Shown here: positions 1 to 7,975 of the stretch, piece by piece
Layout: every line of letters starts with the position of its first letter
Position numbering within the stretch: the stretch's first letter is position 1
Origin: Paraburkholderia phytofirmans OLGA172
GTDB taxonomy: Bacteria > Pseudomonadota > Gammaproteobacteria > Burkholderiales > Burkholderiaceae
DNA: 64,000 nucleotides
NCBI RefSeq assembly: GCF_001634365.1
Contig: NZ_CP014579.1
Coordinates: forward strand, 3,224,001 to 3,288,000
Reading direction: 5' to 3'
Made by a program: the position numbers and the translations under genes
The notes under the pieces: generated by a model
What the model was told of the DNA's origin: nothing
The model's database searches: none
The model's input: the letters and a program-made list of their open reading frames with translations, nothing else

Positions 1-1542
1 GGCCATGAACATCGCCGCGCCGCCCGGCAAGCCGCCGAGCGTCTGCGCAAGCTGTCCCGAGAAACCCGATTGAGTCAACGCCCACGCCATGCTCGTCGCC
101 GCGCCGATAATCAGCAGAATCGCGCCGGACAATGTCGCGGTATCGATCAGCATCGGCTTTAACCGCGCCCATTCGAAACGGCGATAGATCAGCAGGCCGG
201 CCAGCACCGCGTAGGCGATACCGATCGTCGAGACTTCGGTTGCCGTCGCGATCCCTTCGACCACCGCTGCGCGGATCACGAACGGCAAGGCGATCGCAGG
301 GAACGCGATCACGAACTTGCGCAGAATCTCGACACCCGTTGCACGCTTGACGCCCGACATGTCTTCGCGCCGATAGCGCCACTGCACCACGATGCACAAG
401 GTAATCGCCAGCACGATGCCCGGCAGCATGCCGCCCGTGAAGAGTGCCGAGATCGACACGCCGGTCACCGAGCCGAGCGTGATCAGTACGAGGCTCGGCG
501 GAATCGTCTCGGTCTGCGCGCCGGTCGCGGCGAGCAGCGCCACCAGATCGCCCGGCTTCGCACCGCGCGCTTTCATCTCCGGAAACAACACGGGCGCAAC
601 CGCCGCCATATCCGCGGCTTTCGAGCCCGAGATGCCCGACACCAGATACATCGCGCCGACCAGCACATACGACAGGCCGCCACGCACATGCCCCAGCAAG
701 CTCGCGAGGAACGCGATCATCGCCGCGGCCATGCCGGTCATCTCGATCAATTGCCCGAGAAACACGAAGAGCGGCACCGAGAGCAGGATCAGGTGCGACA
801 TGCCCTCATCCATCCGGCCAACCACCACCGGCATCGGTGTATTCGTGGTCAACGCAAGGTAGCCGAAGGTGGCGAGTCCGAACGAGAAGGCAATCGGCAC
901 GCCGCTCAGCACACCCAACGCCACCAGGCCGACAAAGAAGATCAGCAAGTTGATATTGCCGAGATCTCGGAACAGCGGTCCCAGCGCAATGAAGATGCCG
1001 ACCAGCGCGCCGACCGTCACGATCGCGCCAAGCGTCAGCCGCCAATTGCCCATGCGTGCGAGCCGTACCACTGCCACCAGCAGCATCAGCGCCGAGCCGA
1101 CCGGCAATGCCGCCGCGCGCCACGAGTTCGACAATTCGAGTGCCGGCGTGGTGATGAACGATTCGTCCTGCGCGAAGCTGATCGCCGGGCCGATCACCAT
1201 CGCAAGGAACGCGATCGGCGCGGCGATCGCGACCACGTCGAGAAAGGCCCGCACACCCGGCGGCGCCATGCCGACCAGCGCCGTCATCCGCATATGCTCG
1301 CCGCGCCGCAAGGCGATCACGGCGCCGAGCATGGCGAGCCACAGGAACAGCATGGATGCGAGTTCATCGGACCAGACGAGCGGCGCGTGCAGCAGATAGC
1401 GGCTCGTCACACCAGCCAGCAGCACGGCGATTTCCGCGAGTACCAGCAAGGCAGCGGGAATCTCGACCAGATGGCCGAGGGCGGAGTCGAGCGCACAGGC
1501 GAACCGATGCTGCCGCTCGTGCGAATAGGAGATCGAGATCAT
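1..1542 (-). CDS. TRAP transporter fused small/large permease (DctQM), partial
   Basis: Membrane permease of a tripartite ATP-independent periplasmic transporter. It imports a substrate handed over by the DctP protein encoded just upstream, driven by an ion gradient. About the first 165 residues look like the small DctQ subunit with four hydrophobic segments (LLVLAEIAVLLAG near the start, then FLWLAMLGAV). The rest looks like the many-helix DctM subunit, with repeated GG/GSGSKAAD-like loops (GISGSKAADMAAVAP, SGAILLIIGAATS). DctQ and DctM are separate genes in many species; here they are one reading frame, a common variant. The frame is open to the first base of the window, so the C-terminus is missing. 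The ATG at 1542 lies four bases after the DctP stop. An earlier ATG that overlaps that stop runs into TGA after one codon, so it cannot be the start. Confidence 0.9.
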   Translation of the reverse strand, partial: MISISYSHERQHRFACALDSALGHLVEIPAALLVLAEIAVLLAGVTSRYLLHAPLVWSDELASMLFLWLAMLGAVIALRRGEHMRMTALVGMAPPGVRAFLDVVAIAAPIAFLAMVIGPAISFAQDESFITTPALELSNSWRAAALPVGSALMLLVAVVRLARMGNWRLTLGAIVTVGALVGIFIALGPLFRDLGNINLLIFFVGLVALGVLSGVPIAFSFGLATFGYLALTTNTPMPVVVGRMDEGMSHLILLSVPLFVFLGQLIEMTGMAAAMIAFLASLLGHVRGGLSYVLVGAMYLVSGISGSKAADMAAVAPVLFPEMKARGAKPGDLVALLAATGAQTETIPPSLVLITLGSVTGVSISALFTGGMLPGIVLAITLCIVVQWRYRREDMSGVKRATGVEILRKFVIAFPAIALPFVIRAAVVEGIATATEVSTIGIAYAVLAGLLIYRRFEWARLKPMLIDTATLSGAILLIIGAATSMAWALTQSGFSGQLAQTLGGLPGGAAMFMA

Positions 1543-1546
1543 CGCA

Positions 1547-2590
1547 TTACCCCAGTTTTCCGACGGACTTCTCCAGCAGCCCCCACGCCTCGTCGCCGTA
1601 TTTGGCTTTCCAGTCGTGATAGAAGCTCGTCTTGGCCAGCGCGCCACGGAAAGCGTCGCGGTCGACATCGATAAAGGTAATGCCCTTCTTTTTCAGGTCG
1701 TCGCGCAACGAGAGGCTGAGCTTGGCGATATCCGCGCGTTGCAGCATCGCGGCGTTTTCGAATTCACGCGTGACGATCGCACGGATGTCGGCCGGCAGGC
1801 GCTCCCACGCGGCGCGATTGCCAAGAATCCAGTAACCGTCCCACACGTGCGACGTGAGGCTGATGTACTTCTGCACTTCATAGAGCTTGGCCGTCGCGAT
1901 GATCGGCAGCGGGTTTTCCTGACCCTCCACCACGCCGGTTTGCAACGCCGAATACAGCTCGTTGAAATTGATTGGCGCAGGGCCGGCGTCGAGCGCCTTG
2001 AACAGTGAGGTCAGCATCGGCGCTTGCGGCACGCGAATCTTGAAGCCTTTCAGATCGGCCGGCGCGCGCAACGCCTTGGTGGACGAGCTAATCTGCCGGA
2101 AGCCGTTGTCCCACACCTTGCTCACCGACACGATGCCCGACTTGCCGATCTGCGCGCGAATGTAGTTGCCGAGATCGCCGTCCATCGCCTTCCAGACCGC
2201 GTCGTAGTCCTTGAATGCGAAGCCGGTGTTGACGATGCCCGCGGCGGGCGTCAGTGTCGCCAGAATCGACGAGGCCTGGTTGAAGAACTCGACGCCGCCG
2301 TTGCGCACCTGCGAGAGCAGATCGGTGTCGGAGCCGAGCTGATTCTGCGGAAAGAGTTTGATGTCGAGGCGGCCCTTGGTCGCTTCGCGAATGTGATTGA
2401 TCGCCTCTTGCGCACGGATGTTGACCGGATGCGTCGGGTCCTGGCCGGTCGCGAGCTTGTACGAAAACTCGGGGGCCGCCATCGCGCTTCGCGAGATGCT
2501 CCATAGCGGCGCGGCGGCTGACATGGCCGCACCGGCCTTCAGAAAGGTGCGGCGGCTGATGCCCTGCGGGGCGTTCGAACGGGTTGTCAT
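1547..2590 (-). CDS. dctP: TRAP transporter substrate-binding protein DctP
   Basis: Periplasmic solute receptor of the TRAP system, delivering ligand to the DctQM permease. The N-terminus carries a twin-arginine signal, SRRTFLKAG at residues 12-20, followed by an alanine-rich stretch ending near AMA (36-38). Export is therefore probably by Tat in folded form. GFKIRVPQA (about 182-190) contains the arginine (R186) that in DctP proteins usually salt-bridges the ligand carboxylate, so an acidic ligand is likely. At 347 residues it has normal family length. I chose the ATG at 2590 because GGAGGAAG sits just before it; a TTG five codons upstream would bury that ribosome site. It lies downstream of the SDR and transketolase genes in the same direction. 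Confidence 0.92.
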   Translation of the reverse strand: MTTRSNAPQGISRRTFLKAGAAMSAAAPLWSISRSAMAAPEFSYKLATGQDPTHPVNIRAQEAINHIREATKGRLDIKLFPQNQLGSDTDLLSQVRNGGVEFFNQASSILATLTPAAGIVNTGFAFKDYDAVWKAMDGDLGNYIRAQIGKSGIVSVSKVWDNGFRQISSSTKALRAPADLKGFKIRVPQAPMLTSLFKALDAGPAPINFNELYSALQTGVVEGQENPLPIIATAKLYEVQKYISLTSHVWDGYWILGNRAAWERLPADIRAIVTREFENAAMLQRADIAKLSLSLRDDLKKKGITFIDVDRDAFRGALAKTSFYHDWKAKYGDEAWGLLEKSVGKLG

Positions 2591-2753
2591 GGTGTCTTCC
2601 TCCAATCCTGGATCGCGCGTCGTTATGGTTTTTTTTCGTATCTGAACCGCGGCGGCTGCACGTGTCGCTCGCCGCGGTCGTCTGCTCTCTACTACAAGGT
2701 CTCCATCGCCGCCGCCGGGCTCCCGTCGGACGGCCCGTCCTGCCGGACCAGGA

Positions 2754-3518
2754 TTAGCCGTGAATCAGCATGCCGCCATTCACGTCGATCACCGCGCCGG
2801 TAATATACGACGACAGGTTCGACGCGAGGAACAGGAATGCGCCGGCCACATCGTCGGGTACACCCAGGCGATTGAGCGGAATGCCGGCGAGAATTTCGCC
2901 GCGCTTGTCGTCGCTGATCTTGCCTGCGTTGATGTCGGTCTGGATCAGACCGGGTGTCACGCAGTTCACGCGGATGCCGTCGTTGCCGAGTTCGCGGGCC
3001 ATCGCCTTGGCGAGGCCCAGCACGCCCGCCTTCGCCGCCGAATAATGCGGGCCGCCGAGAATGCCGCCGCCGCGCTGCGCCGAGACCGACGACATGCAGC
3101 CGATCGAGCCGCTCTTCTGCTTCTTCATCTGCGGGACGACCGCTTGCGACAGATACAGCACACCGCGCAGATTGACGTCGAGGATACGGTCCCAGCTTTC
3201 CGGATCGATCTCGAGCAGCTTGGCGGCCTGAGTAATGCCGGCGTTGTTGATCAGGATATCGATCGATCCGAAATCGGCAACCGTGCGTTCGACAGCGGCC
3301 TGGCAGGCGCCACGGTCGGTCACGTTGCACACATAGCCACGATGTTCGGGCCCGATCGACGCAGCGGCTTCGACCGCGGCGGCTTCGTCCAGATCGAAGA
3401 TGGCGATGCGTGCGCCATGCGCCGCGAACATCCGGGCGGTCGCCATGCCGATGCCGCGCGGCGACGCGCCGCCGGAAATGACGGCGACCTTGCCGTCGAG
3501 TAGACGTGACTCTGACAT
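2754..3518 (-). CDS. SDR family NAD(P)-dependent oxidoreductase
   Basis: Classical short-chain dehydrogenase of 254 residues, interconverting an alcohol and a carbonyl group. The nucleotide-binding glycine motif is GGASPRGIG (16-24), with two extra residues compared with the usual TGxxxGIG. NNAG lies at 91-94, the catalytic serine region at about 143-146, and the YxxxK pair is Y159/K163. FDLD at 41-44, with an acidic residue after the second strand, suggests NAD rather than NADP. A clear AGGAGAT site precedes the ATG. It sits between the split transketolase genes and the TRAP transporter, so it probably oxidises or reduces the imported compound or the transketolase product. The exact substrate cannot be read from the sequence. 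Confidence 0.9.
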   Translation of the reverse strand: MSESRLLDGKVAVISGGASPRGIGMATARMFAAHGARIAIFDLDEAAAVEAAASIGPEHRGYVCNVTDRGACQAAVERTVADFGSIDILINNAGITQAAKLLEIDPESWDRILDVNLRGVLYLSQAVVPQMKKQKSGSIGCMSSVSAQRGGGILGGPHYSAAKAGVLGLAKAMARELGNDGIRVNCVTPGLIQTDINAGKISDDKRGEILAGIPLNRLGVPDDVAGAFLFLASNLSSYITGAVIDVNGGMLIHG

Positions 3519-3615
3519 GATGCGTATCTCCTGAATATGAAGCTTATGGTTTGCCAGGTTGTTTGCTATCGGCTACTACTCGTGTTTGCCACGCCTGATG
3601 GGCGCTTGTCGGCCT

Positions 3616-4614
3616 TTACCGCAGCCAGCCTCTGATCGTGTCGCACATCGCCTCGGTGGAAATGCCGTAGCGGTCGTGCAAGGTCGGCAGCGCACCCGCG
3701 TCGAGAAACGCGTCGGGCAAGCCGATCTGACGGAACGGCGGCGTGACGCCATGGGTCAGCAGCACCGCCGCCACCGCTTCGCCCAGACCGCCGATCACTG
3801 TATGGTTCTCCGCCACCACCACAAGGCGGCCTGAGCGGCGCGCTTCGCGCAGCAGCGTGACGGTGTCGAGCGGCTTGATGGTCGGCACGTGCAGCACGCC
3901 CACGTCGACGCGATCCGCAGCCAACGCCTTGGCCGTTTCCAGCGCACGCATCGTCATGATCCCGGACGAAATGATCAGCACCTCGGCGCCATCGCGCAGC
4001 AGCTTCGCTTTGCCGAGCTCGAACTGATAATCGTATTCGTCGAGCACGACCGGCACGTTGCCGCGCAACAGCCGCGCATATACCGGGCCGCGATGCTCGG
4101 CGACGGCCGGCACCATCTGCTCGATTTCGATGGCGTCGCACGGGTCGATCACCGTGAGGTTCGGCATCGCGCGGAACAGGGCGAGGTCTTCCGCCGCCTG
4201 ATGACTCGGGCCGTAGCCGGTGGTGAGGCCAGGCAGGGCGCAGACGATCTTGACGTCGAGGTTGTCCTCGGCAATCGCCTGATGGATGAAGTCATAAGCA
4301 CGGCGCGCGGCGAACACGGCGTACGTGGTGACGAACGGCTGCGCGCCTTCGTGCGCCATGCCGGCCGCGGCACCCATCAATAGTTGTTCGGCCATGCCCA
4401 TCTGGTAGTAGCGCCCGGGATATTCCTTCGCGAACAGATGCAAGTCGGTGTACTTGCCGAGGTCGGCAGTCATGCCGACCACTTCGGGCCGGTTGCGTGC
4501 CAGTTCGACCAATGCGTGGCCGAATGGCGCGGAACGCGTGATCTGCCCTTCTCCGGCGATCGATGCGATCATCGCCGACGTCTTCAAACGCGGTTTCGGT
4601 GCGGCGGCGCTCAT
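3616..4614 (-). CDS. Transketolase, C-terminal subunit (Pyr and C domains)
   Basis: Second half of a split transketolase, about 332 residues. It carries the pyrimidine-binding domain with the conserved glutamate in MGMAEQLLMG and the C-terminal domain (GVLHVPTIKPLD, VVVAENHTVIGG). It pairs with the product of the gene directly upstream to form one thiamine-diphosphate enzyme that moves two-carbon units. The start is ATG at 4614, whose ATGA overlaps the stop of the N-terminal subunit, indicating translational coupling. Longer starts would run into the neighbour. Split transketolases of this type are often pathway-specific rather than pentose-phosphate enzymes. Known examples include apulose 4-phosphate transketolase and sulfosugar transketolase. 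No kinase gene is present here to support either assignment. Confidence 0.9.
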   Translation of the reverse strand: MSAAAPKPRLKTSAMIASIAGEGQITRSAPFGHALVELARNRPEVVGMTADLGKYTDLHLFAKEYPGRYYQMGMAEQLLMGAAAGMAHEGAQPFVTTYAVFAARRAYDFIHQAIAEDNLDVKIVCALPGLTTGYGPSHQAAEDLALFRAMPNLTVIDPCDAIEIEQMVPAVAEHRGPVYARLLRGNVPVVLDEYDYQFELGKAKLLRDGAEVLIISSGIMTMRALETAKALAADRVDVGVLHVPTIKPLDTVTLLREARRSGRLVVVAENHTVIGGLGEAVAAVLLTHGVTPPFRQIGLPDAFLDAGALPTLHDRYGISTEAMCDTIRGWLR

Positions 4615-5456
4615 GCTTTTCTCCCGGCTTCCAGCGCCTGCAGCGCGAGTTGCCACTCGTGCGCATCGACGCGGATAAAGTGATTTTTCTCACGCGCTTC
4701 GAGGAACGGCACGCCGCAACCCATCCGCGTATCGCAGACGATGATTCGCGGTTGCGCTTCTGGATGCGCCAGCGCCGCATCGAACGCGGCGACGACGGCC
4801 GCGAGATCGTTGCCGTCCACGCGCTGCACAAACCAGCCGAACGCCTGGAGCTTCTCGACCAGCGGCTCGAACGCCATGACGCTCGACGACGGGCCGTCGG
4901 CCTGCTGGTTATTGACGTCGACCATCGCGATCAGATTGTCGAGCTTCCAGTGGGCCGCGGACATCAGGCCTTCCCAGATTGCGCCTTCATCGAGTTCGCC
5001 GTCGGAGAACAGGGTGTAGACGCGGGCATCCGAGCCCTTGCGCTTCAGACCCAGGCAGCGGCCGACCGCAATCGTCAGCCCTTGCCCGAGCGAGCCGCCG
5101 GACATTTCCATGCCGGGCGTATAACTGGCCATGCCGGACATCGGCAGACGGCTGTCGTCGCTGCCGTAGGTTTCCAGTTCTTCGTCGGCGATGATGCGGG
5201 CCTCGATCAGCGCGGCGTACAGCGCGATGGCGTAGTGGCCGTTCGATAGCAGAAAGCGGTCGCGGCCTTCCCATTCGGGGTCGTCGGCGTGATAGCGCAT
5301 GGCGCGGAAGTAGGCGACGGCCAGGACATCGGCGATATCGAGCGCCTGGCCGATATAGCCCTGCCCCTGCACTTCACCCATGCGCAGCGCGTTGCGGCGA
5401 ATCTGATAGGCGTGCTCCGCGAGCTGGGGGTACGGCGCGGTTTCGCTAGTGGTCAC
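4611..5456 (-). CDS. Transketolase, N-terminal subunit (TPP-binding)
   Basis: First half of the split transketolase, 281 residues, first gene of the minus-strand operon. The thiamine-diphosphate/metal motif starts at SDGE (151-154) and ends at NN (182-183), with S in place of the first G of GDG. SNGH (71-74) and GGSLGQGL (120-127) are the usual substrate and cofactor loops. The start codon is GTG at 5456, with AAGGAGAC placed correctly before it. It forms an operon with the C-terminal subunit, SDR, DctP and DctQM genes, and is transcribed away from a LysR regulator about 100 bases upstream. Confidence 0.9.
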   Translation of the reverse strand: MTTSETAPYPQLAEHAYQIRRNALRMGEVQGQGYIGQALDIADVLAVAYFRAMRYHADDPEWEGRDRFLLSNGHYAIALYAALIEARIIADEELETYGSDDSRLPMSGMASYTPGMEMSGGSLGQGLTIAVGRCLGLKRKGSDARVYTLFSDGELDEGAIWEGLMSAAHWKLDNLIAMVDVNNQQADGPSSSVMAFEPLVEKLQAFGWFVQRVDGNDLAAVVAAFDAALAHPEAQPRIIVCDTRMGCGVPFLEAREKNHFIRVDAHEWQLALQALEAGRKA

Positions 5457-5555
5457 TGATTGTCTCCTTGAGGATCGCTTTGCAGGGGCCGCTGTGATGC
5501 CGATCCCAGTGAGTCAAGCGTAATCTCGCGCTCACACGCGCTCAAACGAATTAAG

Positions 5556-6485
5556 ATGGGTCAATGGATGAATTCAATTCACGTTGATGCTGCCATGCAC
5601 AATCGCTTCACCTTCAAGTCGATACAGGCATTCGAAGCCGCCGCACGGCTCTCGTCGTTTGCGCTCGCAGCAGACGAACTGTTTGTCACGCCCTCCGCCG
5701 TCAGCCACCAAATCAAGCTGCTCGAAGAGCAATTGAGCATTCGTCTGTTCCATCGGCTGCACCGCACCGTGATCCTGACGGACAATGGAAGGCAATACGC
5801 TGAGGAAATCACCGCGGCGTTCGCGCGGATCGACTCAGCCACCCGCGAGATCGGGCGGGCCGCCAAGAGCGACATCCTCACAATCCATTGCACGCCCAGC
5901 TTTGCGACTCAATGGCTGATGCCGCGCATCGCGCGCTTCAGCGCGGCGCATCCGGATATCGATGTGCGTTTGAATGCGTCGTCAGAGGCGGTGAATCTGA
6001 TCTCGGAAGCGGTCGATATCGACATTCGCTACGGCCCGAGAAAGCTGCAGCCGGCCGGTACGATGGTGCTCGAATTGCCGCCCGAGACGATCGTGCCGCT
6101 GTGTTCGCCGGTGCTCATGGCGGGCGAGCATCCGCTGCGCAGCGTGGCGGATTTGCAGCAGCATCCGCTGATTCATAGCGAGGGGTGTCTGGTGAGCTGG
6201 CGTGACTGGATGCGTTTGCATCGCAAAACGCGGCTCGACATCGGACGCGGTCCGCGCTTCGATCGCTCGTTCATGGCGATCAGCGCGGCGGTCGACGGCC
6301 TGGGCGTCTGCCTTGAAAGCCTGCTTCTGGCGCAACGCGAACTGGAAACGGGCCGGCTGGTGGCACCGTTCGGCGTCGAAGGGCTCACCGTGCGCGGCTA
6401 TACGCTCAACCTGCTGAAATCTCGCGCCGAATTGCCGAAGCTGCACAGCTTTCAGGATTGGCTATTTGCGGAACTTGAGAAGTGA
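5556..6485 (+). CDS. LysR family transcriptional regulator (GcvA-like)
   Basis: LysR-type regulator of about 309 residues. The N-terminal helix-turn-helix is recognisable (FEAAARLSSFALAADEL then TPSAVSHQIKLLEEQL), and the substrate-binding domain has the GcvA/AmpR look (TIHCTPSFATQWLMPR). It is divergent from the transketolase-SDR-TRAP operon with about 100 bases between start codons. That is the usual arrangement for a regulator controlling the neighbouring operon and itself. The start is uncertain: ATG codons at 5556, 5568 and 5595 are all possible, none with a strong ribosome site. Alignment with the family favours 5595, which begins MHNRFTFK. Confidence 0.88.
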   Translation: MGQWMNSIHVDAAMHNRFTFKSIQAFEAAARLSSFALAADELFVTPSAVSHQIKLLEEQLSIRLFHRLHRTVILTDNGRQYAEEITAAFARIDSATREIGRAAKSDILTIHCTPSFATQWLMPRIARFSAAHPDIDVRLNASSEAVNLISEAVDIDIRYGPRKLQPAGTMVLELPPETIVPLCSPVLMAGEHPLRSVADLQQHPLIHSEGCLVSWRDWMRLHRKTRLDIGRGPRFDRSFMAISAAVDGLGVCLESLLLAQRELETGRLVAPFGVEGLTVRGYTLNLLKSRAELPKLHSFQDWLFAELEK

Positions 6486-6594
6486 CGCGCGCGCGGCGCT
6501 GATCCGGTCATTCGCAAACAATGCCGGGCAGGCCACCGCGGTCTGCCCAGGCCGGCGCCGATGCGCTGCCGCGGGCAGAGCCGCCAGCCGGCCT

Positions 6595-6906
6595 TTAAGG
6601 TTTGCCTTTGAGGGTAAACGGAGCCAACAGTGACTGGACATCGACCTGCTGCCCCTGGAGCAGAAGCAGCCTCGCGTGAAGCACCGTATTCTCGAGAACA
6701 AGCTTGGCGGTGCTTAGCAGATAAAGCGCGTGGATGTCGGAGATCGACATGTTGCCTGCTTCGACCAGGTGGTGACGCTCAACCAGTGAACTCATGACGA
6801 GGCGCCTGAGTTCCTGCTCTCCAAATGGAAGGTCCGCGTAGTCGATCGGGTCGTCGGCTTCCACTTCCCGCAGCAGTTCAACCAGCGTTTCCGTGCTCAC
6901 GTCCAT
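6595..6906 (-). CDS. Small hypothetical protein (103 aa)
   Basis: No family recognised. The product is acidic at the N-terminus (EVEADDPIDYADLPFG) and predicted mostly helical, with a leucine-rich C-terminal half (LVLENTVLHARLLLL). No signal peptide or membrane segment is visible. The start is supported by GGAG about ten bases before ATG at 6906. It is divergent from the DUF3348/DUF802/OmpA/DUF2894 operon with 303 bases between. Nothing in the sequence ties it functionally to that operon. Confidence 0.6.
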   Translation of the reverse strand: MDVSTETLVELLREVEADDPIDYADLPFGEQELRRLVMSSLVERHHLVEAGNMSISDIHALYLLSTAKLVLENTVLHARLLLLQGQQVDVQSLLAPFTLKGKP

Positions 6907-7209
6907 GTGCAGGCTCCACGTTGTCGTTTAAAACCAGCATAGCCAAATAGAGTCACCAGCACTGACAGCCTAGCATGTGGACGACCGAATCGCAGTTCAA
7001 GGCAGCCGTCGAGCAGTCTGTCCACCTTGCGCGGAGCCCCGACGCCCGAATGCTGCCGGGCTCCAAGTCACGACGGCTGAAATAATCCAGGCATCGCGAG
7101 TGGCCTGTCGGCCACGCTGAAATGCCGCGCCCGGCAGCCCGATTCATTAAGGGGCTGCATCCCTCACCCCGCCGGCGTGTAAACTGCTGTCTTTTTTGAC
7201 TCTGGTGGT
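6907..7209. other. Divergent intergenic region upstream of the motor-like operon
   Basis: About 300 bases between the small hypothetical gene and the DUF3348 gene. I see no gene and no strong sigma-70 promoter. The final part has a T-run followed by TTGACT and GGTGGT just before the ATG at 7210. It must hold the promoter of the four-gene operon, but I cannot place it. Confidence 0.4.
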
Positions 7210-7965
7210 ATGGTGCAAGCCCCACAGCGCACAGCTTTCAGTGGCCCGGCGCTCATTCGCTTACTTGCTCGCCTGACGGACGTCGATGTTCCCGAATCCA
7301 GCCAATCGCTCTCGGACCGGCTAAGCCAATGGCTCGGCTGGACCGACGCGATCGCGTTGTCCGCGGCGCTGAACAATCCTCCGCCTGCCGGCGCCGCCGG
7401 CGCGCGCGCGTTCGGCGACGCTGAAGAGAGCGAGTGCGCCCGCGTGCGCACGTCGTTGGCGAATGCCATCGTCGGCGATAGCGTGTTGGCCGGCGCGAGG
7501 CGTCGCGGGTCTGCGGCGCAAGCGCTCCCGCAAGGAGCCCCGGTGGATGCGCCGGTCGATTACGCGGTTTTTCGTCAGCGCTACCACTCCATGCAGCAGA
7601 CGATGGAGACGGCCATCGGCAACCTGCGCGGCCGTCTGCGGGCCATGTTGGCTGCCAAAACGCCCGCCATGGCCCGGCTCGCGGTGGTGGACGCCGTGAT
7701 GGAACGCGCGCTCAGCGAGCGTGAACGGAGTCTGCTGGCCGCCGTGCCCGGCTTGCTCGCAGGACACTTCGAGCGTTTGCGCCAAGCGGAGCAACAGGCG
7801 CTGGCCGACGCTGAAGCCTCGGGGGACGCCGCAACCACCAAACCCGCCACGCCCGGCGCCTGGCTGGACGCGTTCCGCAAGGATATGCAGAGCGTGTTGC
7901 TTGCCGAACTGGATGTTCGTTTACAACCGGTCGAAGGGTTGCTCGCGGCCCTTCGCACCCGCTAA
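7210..7965 (+). CDS. DUF3348 family protein
   Basis: Protein of 251 residues matching the pattern of the DUF3348 family, known to me from Burkholderia relatives and without known function. It begins SGPALIRLLARLTDVDVPE and is mostly helical. There is an Ala/Pro/Gly-rich low-complexity stretch near residues 55-70, and a helical C-terminal half (YHSMQQTMETAIGNLRGRL, VDAVMERALSERERSLLA). No membrane segment or signal peptide is seen, so it is probably cytoplasmic. It is the first gene of a coupled operon and is followed after ten bases by the MotA/ExbB-like gene. A role as a cytoplasmic partner of that membrane complex is inference from position only. Family naming is from memory of the gene order. 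Confidence 0.8.
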   Translation: MVQAPQRTAFSGPALIRLLARLTDVDVPESSQSLSDRLSQWLGWTDAIALSAALNNPPPAGAAGARAFGDAEESECARVRTSLANAIVGDSVLAGARRRGSAAQALPQGAPVDAPVDYAVFRQRYHSMQQTMETAIGNLRGRLRAMLAAKTPAMARLAVVDAVMERALSERERSLLAAVPGLLAGHFERLRQAEQQALADAEASGDAATTKPATPGAWLDAFRKDMQSVLLAELDVRLQPVEGLLAALRTR

Positions 7966-7975
7966 CTGGGACACT

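Noticed and set aside
688..1674. 328-codon frame on the plus strand over the DctQM gene
   Set aside because: The composition is extreme (Arg, His, Gln, Asp), the hallmark of a shadow frame. The minus-strand permease explains the sequence.
6510..6595. GC-rich inverted repeats between the LysR gene and the small hypothetical gene
   Set aside because: The arms have mismatches and no T-run follows on either strand, so a terminator call is not supported.
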